Assembly (NCBI GenBank): GCA_018136815.1
Contig: CM030935.1
Coordinates: 1,996,388 to 2,060,387 of the forward strand
Direction of reading: 5' to 3'
DNA length: 64,000 nucleotides
Source: Isochrysis galbana
Lineage: Eukaryota; Haptophyta; Isochrysidales; Isochrysidaceae
Shown piece after piece: positions 54,501 through 64,000 of this stretch. The notes beneath the pieces are model-generated. The model searched no databases. It was not told the origin of the DNA and saw only the letters and a list, made by a program, of their open reading frames with translations. The first letter of the stretch is position 1. Each line of letters begins with the position of its first letter. The translations under genes were made by a program, and so were the position numbers.

Positions 54501-54839
54501 CGCCGAGCGAATGCTCTCGACAGATAGGTCAGTGCGGAATCGCACCACTGTCGACATTTTGATCTCCTGCTCGCAGTAGCGTACCCGGAAGGAGGGCATG
54601 CAGAACTCGGCCGTTTCGTTGATTACGTGGGCTGGGAGGTACGAGCCATCCGTCGGCGGGAGGTGCAGGCTCTCCTCAACTTCCTCGAATGCGAACGGCA
54701 GGCAAGGCCGCCTCGAGTGCTCGTTAGTGGCGCGCAGCCGGATCTGGTAGATGCCCTGTGAGAAGAGGTCAATGTTCTTGAAGCCGCCAAAGGTGAGGGC
54801 AATCTCGGTCGCTGTGACGAGCTCAGGCGTCTTGCTCAT
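51501..54839 (-). CDS. FAM135-type serine esterase (DUF676), 2 exons, C-terminus lost in gap
   Basis: Exons 54839-52911 and 52580 down to the gap at 51500, with intron 52581-52910 (330 nt, GTTAGT...GGCAG, phase 0). Exon 1 (643 aa) starts with the FAM135 N-terminal region (DUF3657): VTATEIALTFGGFKNIDLFS, QGIYQIRLRATNE, CMPSFRVRYCEQEIKMSTVV and FDEWHFCYAPLLTHSAI, followed by Ser/Ala-rich disorder. Exon 2 carries the alpha/beta hydrolase: LYIFVHGFQGSSLDLRGF, then VSFICHSFGSIIARTAL with the nucleophile elbow as CHSFG, where most members have GHSLG, and TYISLSGPHLGMLYSSN. The Ser and the Asp region (SSAEDRYVPHH, next to the gap) are present, while the His lies in or beyond the gap. FAM135 proteins are predicted lipases or esterases with no firm substrate. 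Confidence 0.85.
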
Positions 54840-55345
54840 GGCGGCCGTTTGGACCGACGCTGCCCTGACCCTGTCTGCCCCGCGTGCGACTGCGCGCCCG
54901 GGCGAAGAGGGCTGCAGGAGAGAGAGAAAGGGGAAAGGGGGAAGGGGGGGGGGGGGGGGGCGGACTGACCGCGAGGCGGCGTGGAGTGAGAGAAGAAGAA
55001 AGAGAAGAAGAGGGGGAGGAGAGAGAGAAGTCATTGGAGGAGAGGAGGGAGCGGCAAGGTGAGAGGCTTCCGATGGGGTGTTGAGAGAGGGGAGTCGGAG
55101 AGTGAAGAAAGCAGCAGTGGAGTAGGAGTAAAGGTTGTCCACACGACCGAAGAGAGGGCTCCTCGCGAGGAGAGCCAAGCACAAGGCTAGACGAGAGAGT
55201 AGTAGAGAGTCCAAACTGGAGAAGAGAAGAACAAAGGACAAAGGGGAAAATGGGAAGTGGAAGAGCGCCGCCGGAAGAAGCAAAGGAGGAGGTGCCTCAT
55301 AGAGTAGAGTACTACAAAAGGTACTCTAGAGCTAGAGTACTTTAC
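54840..55345 (-). promoter_or_regulatory. Promoter region of FAM135 gene with TACTC inverted repeat
   Basis: Purine-rich on the plus strand (54900-55250, 5' leader likely). At 55322-55341 GTACTCTAG-AG-CTAGAGTAC is an inverted repeat with 9-bp arms. TAGAGTAGAGTACTAC precedes it (55301-55316). Same motif class as 20387-20437. Confidence 0.5.
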
Positions 55346-55555
55346 TTTGCATAGATAGTCGGTGCCTAGCCAGTTCCTAGCACAATTGTTCTCCCCCTCG
55401 GTATTTTGCCCCCTTGAGGCTTTAGGACCCCGAGTCAGGCATTGTGCTCAGCCCACATGTACTGGCCCGGCCTGCAACCAAAGGGTTGGGCGGCATTGAA
55501 GAGGGTTGTGTCTGTCGCTAACGCACCACGTGCCGGAGCCTGTACGGACTGTCAA

Positions 55556-56195
55556 AAAAAAACCTTTTAATATTCTCGCCTCCCCCGTGGCACTGACTCG
55601 CATATTCGTAGCCACGCCCCCTTCCCTTCCTCACCCTCATTCCCCGCCTTGCGGCAACTCCCCTCGTGCTCTACTTAGGGGCTCGGGATATGTGGGGGGT
55701 CCGAGCGGAGCTGTGTGCACTTGTCCTCAGCGGCGTGTTCTCCGCTCCCTCCTGTGCCACTGAGTGACCTGTTTGTTTTTAAAGTTGTTCCATGGCCCCT
55801 TGGCTTTGTGTGCGCGGCGTTCCTCTTAGATGACCTATAGTGATCGATCGCGTTCTTAGATGGTAAGTTCCCTCGGGCCGACGCTTCATGTTATGCGAGT
55901 CTTTCAGCGAGGCCAAGTGCTTTTGCTACGAGGCGGGTGTTTTCGCTCAGTTGTAGTCTACCTTTCTCGTTTTCAATGAATACGGGGGCGCTGAGTTCTA
56001 GCGATTTCTTGAGTTTGGGCTTTCTCCCTTGAGCGGCTTTGTGCGTGCGTGCAGAGCAGTGCGCTTTTGGCGGGGTGAGGCCCCTGACTAATGTAGTGAA
56101 TCTCACTAGTGTAGACTCTAGGATAGGTATGTAGTGGTATTCGTGTGACTCAAATTCTACTCTGTAGAAGTCTCTTAGTATGTATTTCCACGCTA
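55556..56195 (-). mobile_element. 5'-truncated LINE-like insertion with tail B
   Basis: A 640-bp insertion between a 15-bp direct repeat TGTACGGACTGTCAA (55541-55555 and 56196-56210). On the minus strand it holds the end of an open reading frame (56106-55891, see separate entry), a 3' untranslated region and tail B (GCCGCAAGGCGGGGAATGAG ... GAGGCGAGAATATTAAAAGG), ending in a T-run. Loss of the 5' part plus a 15-bp duplication is the typical result of target-primed reverse transcription. Confidence 0.8.
55891..56106 (-). pseudogene. C-terminal end of a retroelement ORF
   Basis: 71 codons, open at the 5' side: TPPKAHCSARTHKAAQGRKP, KLKKSLELSAPVFIENEKGR and LVAKALGLAERLA then stop. A homologous decayed piece is at 49160-49031. 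The domain is not one I recognise. From its position it is the C-terminus of the LINE ORF. Confidence 0.55.
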
Positions 56196-56210
56196 TGTAC
56201 GGACTGTCAA

Positions 56211-58095
56211 TATCAATATCGGGAGCATCTCAATCCTCGGGCGCATCTCACATCTCATCTCAATCCCTGTCACTTTGTTCTTCAGTCTTCAGCAAGGTCC
56301 CCACTAATCTTATGATTGGTCGCCATGGAGGGGGTCCTCGCCCCCCCCCCCCCCCCCACTCTCTCGACTCCCCTCATGGGGGGCGAGAACCATCCACCCC
56401 CCTGCTAAACCTACTTTTATAAGTGGGGGTCAATGAGGGCCTCGCGCCCCCCTCTCTCCATCGCGGACACCGGACACCCCCCGGGGTGGGCCCGTATATT
56501 CAACCTCAGCCCCTGCCCTCTGGCAGGGGCTGGGCAATCATCATCCTGGCCCAGACCCTTCGTGGGCGCGGGCCGCGACTCGCACTCCCACGCCCATACT
56601 GGGCCTGCCCTCGAGCTGACTCCCCCCCCTCCCCTGGTCGCCAGGCATACAGAGGCCGCAGGGAGGCCCCAATGGCCAGCGTGGCAAGCGTGGGAGATGC
56701 AGGGGGGGCCAGGGGCTGAGCCCCAGCCTCCACTGCCCCCTGAGCTGCCCTTGCTGGCCCTCTGGGAGCCCCCAAAGGCCCTCTGAGAGCAGGCCGTGGC
56801 GCGCCGCATGGCGACGCGCCGCAGGCCGCAGGGAGAGGGGTGGAGGAGAATGCAGAGAGGGAGAGGGGGGGTTTTGCACCCCCCCCCGATGGAGTGCGGT
56901 AAGAAACGGGCCCCGTTTGCGTTAGCAAACGGGCGAAGGGGGGCGGCTGGCGACAGGAGGAAGAGAGGAAGGGAGTGGCTCAAGACGTCCTTGTGGCAGG
57001 TATCGGGGGGCGCAGTCATTTATTTCTTCGAGGACTGCTCGCGGCGCGAGCTGTAAGGGCCGTTCTGCTTCTCGACGAGAGGTCCCTCCCCCCCCCCGGT
57101 GTTTTTCCCCGGAGAGTCGGCCGGCGTCGACCGGTCCGCCTCAATGGGTTTCCCCTCATTGTAACTTGTGGGGAGTTATAATGGGAGCCGGGGGTTTGCG
57201 AGGGGGGAGATTTGAAGGGATGCATATGTGTATGTGTCTGTGCCACCACTTCAAGGCGTGCGGGCAGGTGCGCTGAGGGGTGTCGTGATAGTACCGGGCT
57301 AGTGGGAGTAGTGGTACTAACGCTCATTTGTTTTATTACCATCCACCCCCCTGCGCTACCTCCTCTTGGCATGCAGGGGGGGCTCATCCAGACTCCAAAC
57401 TGCCCAGACTCTCCCTGAGACCTGAGAGTCGGGCACAGATCGCACGCCCTGGCCCGCGTTGGCTAGCTTGTCGCTCTGACCAACCCCTCCTCCCCCTGGG
57501 CTCCCCTGATCCCTGATCAGGACCCCCCAGCCAGCTCCAGTCGACCGGCAGGGGCGCGAGAACCAGCGAGGGAGAGGCAGGAGGGGCCAGGGCCGTGCCC
57601 TAGCCTCACCTGCCCCCTGAGTTGTGCTCCCAGGCCCCTGCAGGCCTCCTGGGGACCTGAAGAGGGGCCGCAGGCGCGCGCCATGGGCCCGAGCCGCAGG
57701 GAAGAGAGGAGGAAGAGGGAATAAGAGGGAGGGGAGGGGGGAGCGGGGGAGCGGCAGCTCTCCCCTCCGGCGTTAGTTAACGTGTCTTCTCGCCCTGTTT
57801 AGGTAGCAGAGAAGACGGGGGCGCTAGAGCCTGGAGAGAAGGGCCGCGGCTCGCCGCGGCCACTCGCTTCGGCGAGAGTGATTGCAGCGCTCTGGGCTCC
57901 TATTTCACGAGTGCCCCCCCCCCCCCCCCCGCCCCCGCGTTAACTTTACCCGAAAGGGGTTTTCCCACAACGTGGACTCGAGGAGAGGACGCGCTAGGGT
58001 GCGCGGGGTCGGTGCTCGCGGTCGGTGCGCTACGATACGCATACCCCCCCCCCCCCCCCGCCCGCCCGCCATCGGCTAAGTGAAGCCGCCGGTAT
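56211..58095 (+). mobile_element. Element I-type copy interrupted by Element III
   Basis: From ACTAATCTTATGATTGGTCG (56308) to 56405, then from 57338 on: CACGCCCTGGCCCGCGTTGG, CTCCAGTCGACCGGCAGGGG, the GTCTTCTC hairpin (57783-57816), GGGCTCCTATTTCACGAGTG and CGTGGACTCGAGGAGAGGAC, decaying at about 58030 in C-runs. The normal GGATATAACAT end is missing. The 5' end differs from 9851 and resembles 561-605 plus 1346-1638. Confidence 0.65.
56406..57337 (-). mobile_element. Element III insertion, complete copy
   Basis: A 932-bp insertion flanked by a 17-bp direct repeat ACCATCCACCCCCCTGC at 56389-56405 and 57338-57354. On the minus strand it starts AATAAAACAAATGAGCGTTA, has CCCCTCGCAAACCCCCGGCT, the hairpin block and the CGGCGCGTCGCCATGC module, and ends ACTTATAAAAGTAGGTTTA. 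It has no ORF with a known domain. The 5' ~170 bp matches the 5' region of the LINE remnant at 17263-17445. Confidence 0.8.
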
Positions 58096-58901
58096 TCCCA
58101 GTTGTAATTATTATTTATTCAGTGGCCAGTGGCCAGTGGTAGTGCTAGTGTCTAGTGTCTAAAGGTGGCACGGGCCGTGGCTCGTGGCTCGTGCGCACCT
58201 GTGTTGTCGTGGCGCCCTCTCGCGGGCGCTTCGGTGGCGCGGCGTCGGTCAGGAGCCGATCGTCCGTCGCGGCGGCGGCGAGGTGGGCGGCAGGGGAGGA
58301 GGGGAGCGGCGCGCGCTCCATGACCTATCGGCTATCGGTTTATAGATAGTTGTTAAAAGAGTAAGGAGTGACGAGAATTTGGGGTGTGGGCGATGGCGTG
58401 AGTCAGTACCGTCAGTGCGATGGGGCCCCTTGTAGCTAGCAGACGGAAGCTTCAATCCTACAAATCGTTTTGTTTTAACGCTTGCCACGATCGTTAATTA
58501 CCATCACATGCTAAATACTCTAGACATTTACGCACGTATACGAACACATAGCACGGCAGGCGGGCGTCCAGCCAACGTGAGACGACAACGCATAGCGCAT
58601 CACATTGAGAGACCAGCAGCAGCAACCCCACACACAAATCCAGGTTCCCTGTTTGCTTGACGGCGGTGCACGTGGCACCGCATTTGCTGTCCTCACGGGT
58701 GCGAAATGTCAAGTAGCCTATCATTGCCCCTAAACCAACCAGAAAAGCTGCGTGGCTCGCGCTGTCGCCACCGTCGACGACAGGACCGTGGGCACGATCT
58801 CCAAACTGGCAAATAGCGGGGAAAGGCCATCGCATGTAAACAACAGCACGAGAACCTAGCCCAATCCATGACCAAAGCTAGTTGGACCCCTCCTAGAAAA
58901 A
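58096..58901. other. 3' flank of the Bfr1-HMA gene, no gene supported
   Basis: CCAGTGG and CTAGTGT microsatellite lie at 58125-58165. A 113-codon minus frame at 58494-58835 has two hydrophobic stretches (AAFLVGLGAMIGYLTF, LDLCVGLLLLVSQ) but no recognisable family, and it lies where the 3' untranslated region of the next gene is expected. Confidence 0.35.
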
Positions 58902-61900
58902 TCAGAAGCCGAATGCTTCCATCAGATCGTCGGCGGTCGCATCGCCACCGTTGACGTCAACCTCGTCTGGGTCAAATTTGAACATCCCTCCCGCTAGCCT
59001 CTTCTCGGTTGCCTTGAATCCGACAGCCGCGACCGCCTCTATCATCTTGTCTGATGTCGGGAAGCCCGGTGATCCGACCATCTTCGCCGTTTTCTTCTCA
59101 AGGTTGATCGTGACCGAGATGATGCCATCCAAACCCTTGATGGCCGCCTCAATCTTGTCGGCGTCAGCCTGGGATGACATGTCCGGGATGTCCAGCGCGG
59201 TGTCGGCCGTCGGCGGAGCGTCCTTGTCCTTTTTCGGCGGCGCCGGTGGCGCGGCCTCCCCCCCAAGGTTCAGGCCGACCTTGACGGTGGTTTCCGAGGT
59301 GGCCTGGATGGTGATGAGATCAGGAGAGCCATTGCCAGCCGCTGCCGCCACTGCAGGCGCCTGCTCCGGCGCCTCCTGCTCACCCGAGTCATCCTCGGCG
59401 TTGCTGCCGCCGGCGTCGCCCGCGTCGCCGAAGCCGAAGGCATCCATCAGGTCGTCAGCGGTGGCGTCGCCACCGTTCACGTCGACCTCATCGGGATCGA
59501 ACTTGAACATGCCTCCGGCGAGGCGCTTCTCGGTCGCCTTGAAGCCAGCCTTGGCGGCAGCCTCGATCATCTGAGCCGAGGTGGGGAAGCCAGGGGCGCC
59601 CACCATCTTGGCCGACTTCTTCGAGAGGTCGATAGTGACAGAAATGATGCCGTCGAGCGCCTTGATGGCGGCCTCGATCTTGTCAGCATCCGCCTGGCTT
59701 GCCATGCTGTCGATCTGTAGCGCGGTGTCGGCCGTCGGCGGAGCATCCTTGTCCTTCTTTGGCGGGGCAGGCGCTGGCGCAGGGGCCTCCTCGGCAACCT
59801 CCTCAACATCATCGCCGCCAGCCTCGCCGCCCATGTCGCCGAAGCCGAAGGCGTCCATCAGGTCGTCAGCGGTGGCGTCGCCACCGTTCACGTCGACCTC
59901 ATCGGGATCGAACTTGAACATGCCACCGGCAAGGCGCTTCTCTGTCGCCTTGAAGCCAGCCTTTGAAACCGCCTCGATCATCTGGTCCGAGGTGGGAAAG
60001 CCGGGCGAGCCGACCATCTTGGCCGTCTTCTTCGTCAAGTCAATGGTGACCGAGATGATTCCCTGCAGCGCTTTGATGGCCGCTTCCACCTTATCAGCGT
60101 CTGCCTGGCTGTTCATGTTCTCAATGTCGAGGGCGGTGTCCGCAGTCGGAGGGGCGTCCTTGTCTTTCTTGCCGGCATCAGCGGCCGGAGCGGCCGCGGC
60201 GCTCGCCGGCTTCTTCTTCTCCTTGGGCGGCGCCGTCTTGAGCCACTCGCGCTTAGCGAGGAGATCGGCGTGCAGGGCCGGGCAGTCCTCAGTTGTAGCC
60301 GGTGCGCTGAATCCAAGCTTGGCGAAGGAGGCGAGCGCCTCCGGCGCATGTGAAAGCTTCATTGACTTGGGCTTCACCGGCGCCGCGCCAGCGCCACCCT
60401 TCTTCTTGCCCTTCTTGGAGCGAAGAGCGGCGAAGTAATCATCGTCGTCGTCGCGCTTGATGATCTTAGCGCCCTTTGGAACAGAGTCGGCGCTCACCTC
60501 CTTCTTGACCTCCGAAACGGCCTCTTTCTTGGGCAGGTACTTCTCCACGTACGCAATGAGCTGCTCACAGATATACTTCTCCTCCTCCCAAGGGTCGCGC
60601 TTTGCCTCCTCCTCCTCCCTCGCCTTCTTCCAGGCCTCGCGCTCAGCCTCGCGCGCGGCATTTCGCGCCTCCCACTCCCGCTGCTTCTGCTCGCGAACCG
60701 CCTTGGTGTAGGCAATCCACTCCTTGCGCTGCTCGTTGAACTCGTCACGAATCTTCCGAACCTCCTCTCGGATGGCGTTCATCTCCTTGCGGAGCTCGTC
60801 GCGCTCCTTGTACAACGCAGGCAAGTCGGACTTCTTAGCATCTTCCTTGGCCTTGGCCGCGTCCATTTGCGCACGCCATTTCTCCTCCTCCTCCTTGGAG
60901 GCGTTCAGCTCGGCGTTCTTGGCCTTGAGCTGTGTATACAGCTCATTGTGGTGCTCTTTCACGCCACGGAGCGCCTCCTGAGAAGCATCGATCAGACATA
61001 TTAATCTCCAGTCCCGGCGCACAGAGCTCCAAGTCACCTGGCTACGGGCGTGCACACCTGCGCTTCGTCGTACTGCTTGATCATCGGCTTGTTTGCTGAG
61101 AGCCGCTTGATCTCGTCGATGATCCGCTTGTCATCCTTCACTGAGGTTGAGGTGGTCTGTTGCTGATGCTCTAGCGCCTGCCACATGCAGGAGCCGGGAA
61201 ATGTGAGACTCGTTCGCATTCAAAGGGTAAGAGGCGGACGTGGCCGCGGGACCCCACCGTTGATCCGCTACACGCAGTTCGAGCATGCAGATGGGGCAGA
61301 CAGGCAAGGAGCCGGGAAATTGTGAGGCTCGTTCGGATTCAACGTATCAGAGGCAGACGCGGCCGCGGGACCACCACACTCTGTAGGTCTGCAACACGCA
61401 GTCCGAGCGCGAAGACGGGGCAGACAGGCAGAGTGCAGTCTAAGCCACACCTTGATCCTGCGGTCAATGTCCTCGACTGAGTAGCACTGTAATTCCGCCT
61501 TCAGGCGCTGCGTCAAGTCAGTCTGTTGCTTCTTCAGCTCATCGGCAGCCGATATTTGGTCGAAGATGCTGCGCTTCTCCTGTAACGGAAGGAGGCGCCG
61601 AAGGAGGCTAAGTAGGAGTCGATGGGCAGCTTGCTAAAAAGTGCGGCATCCGTACCTGCAGGAGACGGCGAGACTCGGCCTTCACGGCGGTGAACTTGTT
61701 GCGCGCGGAAGTGTACTCGGCATTCTCACTGGGTTGATTGCGGTTCTCGACGATCGCCTTGATCTGCTCGAGGCGCTCCTGCTTCTCGACGAGTTTGGTG
61801 TCCTGCTCCGAGAGGCGAGACTTGAGGAGCGCGTCGTCCGGCTTTGGCACCTTCTTCATCTCCTTGATGCCCTCCGCCTTGACGGCGGTGGCCTCGGCCG

Positions 61901-62140
61901 CAGGAGCCTGCATCGGTGGCAGGCGGCTCAGATTGCCGTCTCGCGCTCGCACGCTCGCAGGGGCGCAGGCCGCGCTGCTGGGCAGCAGGGCGGGGCTCTT
62001 TCCCGCCTGTGCGCAGCGTTACGCAGCAGGGGGTGGGCTGTGGGTGTGTGGGCGGCGGTTGGTGGCTGCGCGTCGGCAGGCTGGCGAGGGGGCGCTCGTC
62101 TCACCGTATCTGCCGCCTCCTTCTTCTTGTCCTCTGCCAT
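58902..62140 (-). CDS. Bfr1-like coiled-coil protein fused to three cysteine-free HMA-like repeats, 5 exons
   Basis: Exons 62140-62105, 61907-61656, 61579-61451, 61177-61059 (ending one base lower, 61058) and 60977-58902 give 870 aa. All four introns are phase 0. Residues 1-330 form a long charged coiled coil (LLKSRLSEQDTKLVEKQERL, RIIDEIKRLSANKPMIKQYD, YKERDELRKEMNAIREEVRK) like Bfr1/SESA-type mRNP and nuclear segregation proteins. After WEEEKYICEQLIAYVEKYLP comes a disordered linker. Then three copies of a ~115-residue unit follow (about 449-565, 586-705, 761-870): DKDAPPTADTALDI, an HMA-like fold (ADADKVEAAIKALQGIISVT, KTAKMVGSPGFPTSDQMIEA, VSKAGFKA), then GGMFKFDPDEVDVNGGDATA and DDLMDAFGF. 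Where heavy-metal domains have MxCxxC the repeats have MNSQAD, MASQAD or MSSQAD, so thiol metal binding is not expected. The start is the first ATG, in a 12-codon first exon. Confidence 0.82.
61189..61434. repeat. Tandem duplication inside an intron of the Bfr1-HMA gene
   Basis: AGGAGCCGGGAAATGTGAG...GGGGCAGACAGGCA (61189-61306) is followed by a diverged copy (61307-61434), period about 118 bp. Nearly the whole intron 61178-61450 consists of these two copies. Confidence 0.75.
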
Positions 62141-63050
62141 GGAGTGTGTGTGTGGTGTGCTGTGTGCGGAGTGGGGGAGAGCTGCTGCACGCGGCGCCGC
62201 GCGGAGGGAGAGAGAGAAGAGACCAGGGAGCAGGGAGGAGAGAGGGAGGGGGGGGGAGAGAGAGTGAGAGAGGCAGTGCAGAGAGCTGTGAGTGCGTATG
62301 TTGGGTAGAAGGTAAAACGAGAGGGAGAGAGAAAAGAGAGAGATGAGGCAGAGGCAAGAGAGTGCGCGAGAGAGGAGTGCGGTTCAAGTCGCAGCAGAGA
62401 AGAAATCGCCGCGCGATGGGTTAGAGAGCGCGCGTGGGGAGGGCGGCGGGGCGGCGAGGGGTGGCGAGGAGGCAGGCGGCGCGCGGGCGCATCTTCCACG
62501 TCGTCCCTCTTCCCCCCCCCTCCCCCCCCCCCCTCTCCCCCCTTCTCGCCTCCTCCCCTCTCCCCCCCCCTCTCCCCGCTCTCCCCGCCCTCTCCCCCCC
62601 TCCGGTTCTTTCTCCTGCGGACCCCCCCCCCCCCCCCCCCCCCCCCCCTAGAGCAAGACCCACCCGCGGGGGGCGCGAGGGAGTCCCCCCCCTCCCTCCC
62701 CCCTCCTCCCCCCCTCCCTTCCCCTCCCCCCCCTCCCCCTCCCCCCTCTCTCCCCCCTTCCCGAGTCGAGGGCCACTGCCGACGGCCCCGCCGACGGGAT
62801 CCCTCCTCCCCTTACCCTGTCGCATCCAGAATATCAGTAGTTTTACTTCTTTACTCACAGCCTCTCAGGAGACATGTCTGGTTGGCTGTGGAGAGGCGGC
62901 GGCGTGGGCTGTGCTCGATGCTCGATGGACAGAGGGGGCAGGACTGGATAGGCGGCACTCGAGACGGGCCTGCGGCATGTGTGAGTGAAGGTCACAGGAC
63001 GGCGAAGGGGGCGTGTGAGGAGCGCCAGGCAAGCCCCGGTCGGGGCACAT
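62141..63050. promoter_or_regulatory. Divergent upstream region with long C/T-runs
   Basis: Spacer between the minus-strand Bfr1-HMA gene and the plus-strand PRMT3 gene. 62190-62345 is purine-rich, and 62505-62760 is an almost pure C/T tract with a 24-nt C-run near 62625-62648. Long frames here are low-complexity artefacts. No clear TATA or TACTC motif was seen. Confidence 0.4.
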
Positions 63051-63055
63051 CCAAT

Positions 63056-63098
63056 GTTGTGAGTTGTGAGTTGTGAGTTGTGAGTTGTGAGTTGTGAG
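63056..63098. repeat. 7-bp tandem repeat
   Basis: About six copies of GTTGTGA. Confidence 0.85.
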
Positions 63099-63279
63099 GC
63101 TGTGGCGCTGTGCGCTGTGGCTGACCCGTGACCGGGGTCCGAGGTGGCTTGCCTTCATTCGGTGCCAGGGTGCCACTGGCACCGAATGCTGCCACTTGGA
63201 GGGGGCGAGGGGTGCCGCGTCTCCCCCCGCCCCCCCCCGCCCTCGCAACATTGTTGTTCGGGAGGCGTGTTCGTGGACG

Positions 63280-63467
63280 CGGCGGTCCACATGCACATGT
63301 CCACATGCACATGCCCACATGCCACATGCTCCATTTGCTAGTACTAGTATGTGCGTAGTCTGCGAGTCCACATCTCCACATGTCCACATGCGTAGTCCAC
63401 ATGTCCACATGCACATGCCACACGCTACTCTGTTACTCTTAACCCTAGTATGTGCGTAGTCTGCGAG
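63280..63467. repeat. CACATG-rich tandem array with duplicated flank
   Basis: Many CACATGTC/CACATGC units, with TAGTATGTGCGTAGTCTGCG repeated at 63345-63364 and 63446-63465, so a ~101-bp segment has been duplicated. It lies within 400 bp upstream of the PRMT3 start. Confidence 0.7.
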
Positions 63468-63653
63468 GCGGACGGTCGTTGCGTGCATAGTACATACAGC
63501 ATACAGCTACTCCTAGCTACATTGAGAGCCTCCAGGGGCCCCGGGGCCCTTGGGGACACATGAAGTACAAATGGGACCCCCGCGAGCGCGATTCCTTCCC
63601 TTTCTTCTTCACACCTCGTCACGTGGCACGTCCACTCTCTCTCGAGCCCCTCG

Positions 63654-64000
63654 ATGGCGTCGCCGTCCGCAGACTGCGCGGCCACCGCCGGCTCCGAGAG
63701 CGAGAATGAGGAGGAGAAGATGGACTTCGAGGATTGGGGGGAGGACGAGCCAGCGCCCACCAAGTGCCTCTTCACCGACCGCGTCTTCGACTCGGTCCAC
63801 GAGTGCCTCGCACACTCAGCGGAGAGTTTTGGCTTGGACTTGATGCAGGCATGCTGCCGCCGCATGCTCTCAAGGCGCGCTGCGAGACGCGATCCGATGC
63901 GCTCACGCCAGCTGCTCACATTGGGCGACGTTCCTCGACCACAATCCTTGTCTGCTGCGCACAGGTCATCCGCAAGCTTGCTCTGGACACGTATGGCTGC
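63654..64000 (+). CDS. PRMT3: Protein arginine methyltransferase 3, N-terminal exons (partial)
   Basis: Exon 1 is 63654-63848 (65 codons), and exon 2 runs from 63965 past the window end. PRMT3 is a cytosolic methyltransferase that in other eukaryotes methylates ribosomal protein uS5 (Rps2). Exon 1 has the acidic leader (SESENEEEKMDFEDWGEDEP) and the zinc-finger region CLFTDRVFDSVHECLAHSAE. Exon 2 continues VIRKLALDTYGC, matching the helix after the finger in PRMT3. The first zinc ligand pair is C-L-F-T instead of C-x-x-C, so the finger may not bind zinc in the normal way. The intron 63849-63964 starts GC (CAG|GCATGC) and ends CACAG. A GT donor in the same phase was not found, so this appears to be a GC-AG intron. 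The catalytic domain lies outside the window. Confidence 0.75.
   Translation, partial: MASPSADCAATAGSESENEEEKMDFEDWGEDEPAPTKCLFTDRVFDSVHECLAHSAESFGLDLMQACCRRMLSRRAARRDPMRSRQLLTLGDVPRPQSLSAAHRSSASLLWTRMA

Noticed and set aside
54840..55283. Longer N-terminus for the FAM135 protein
   Set aside because: The added 148 residues are Ser/Leu/Pro low complexity from the pyrimidine-rich leader. The conserved domain begins right after the ATG at 54839.
62343..62988. Frames of up to 184 codons in the C/T tract before PRMT3
   Set aside because: Pure low complexity (polyproline, polyglycine) arising from C-runs.

Overview
This is nuclear DNA of a eukaryotic microalga, most likely one with a complex (secondary red) plastid such as a haptophyte or pelagophyte. 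The evidence is spliceosomal introns, GC-rich sequence, a zeaxanthin epoxidase with a signal-plus-transit presequence, other proteins with hydrophobic N-termini followed by Arg/Ser/Ala stretches, and a very high load of interspersed repeats. The exact lineage is an inference. There are two 100-N assembly gaps (26301-26400, 51401-51500). No bacterial-style operon, CRISPR array, rRNA or tRNA gene was recognised.

Genes in order: PRPF38A-like splicing factor (minus, 4348-6137), divergent from zeaxanthin epoxidase (plus, 6918-9504); METTL7-like methyltransferase (minus, 13722-14645); NOL8-like RRM protein (minus, 18063-20294); an unrecognised two-exon protein (plus, 22353-23781); mitochondrial EF-Ts (plus, 27373-28407); kelch-repeat protein (plus, 31086-33183); an RFTS/HMG-box/DDT/WHIM chromatin protein (plus, 34715-39161); tRNA threonylcarbamoyladenosine dehydratase (minus, 41042-42400); a J-domain protein with a long C-terminal extension (plus, 46191-48129); a FAM135-type esterase broken by a gap (minus, 51501-54839); a Bfr1-like coiled-coil protein fused to three cysteine-free HMA-like repeats (minus, 58902-62140); and the first two exons of PRMT3 (plus, 63654-64000). 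The genes are housekeeping or plastid genes and form no shared pathway. Their introns follow AG|GT and 14 of the 17 I could place are phase 0.

The space between genes is mostly transposable elements, and several insertions can be read exactly. One is a miniature LTR retrotransposon (TRIM, 1639-2837) with identical-looking 168-bp LTRs, a TGG primer site, a polypurine tract and a 5-bp target duplication. Seven other insertions have 15-19 bp target duplications, as expected for target-primed (LINE/SINE-like) insertion, and some are nested. I name the families locally. Element I begins with a palindrome AACTAAGTTTATACTTAGTT and ends GGATATAACAT plus an AT-rich tail. Element II has the same 5' end but ends near GTGAGACTATTAA. 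Element III begins GAGCGTTAGTACC and shares its 5' region with a broken LINE reverse transcriptase at 16080-17262. A further family (tail B) has a 3' end GGCGAGAATATTAAAAGG. Element I contains consecutive hairpins, one with compensatory changes between copies. A fourth repeat (J) lies just upstream of three different genes.
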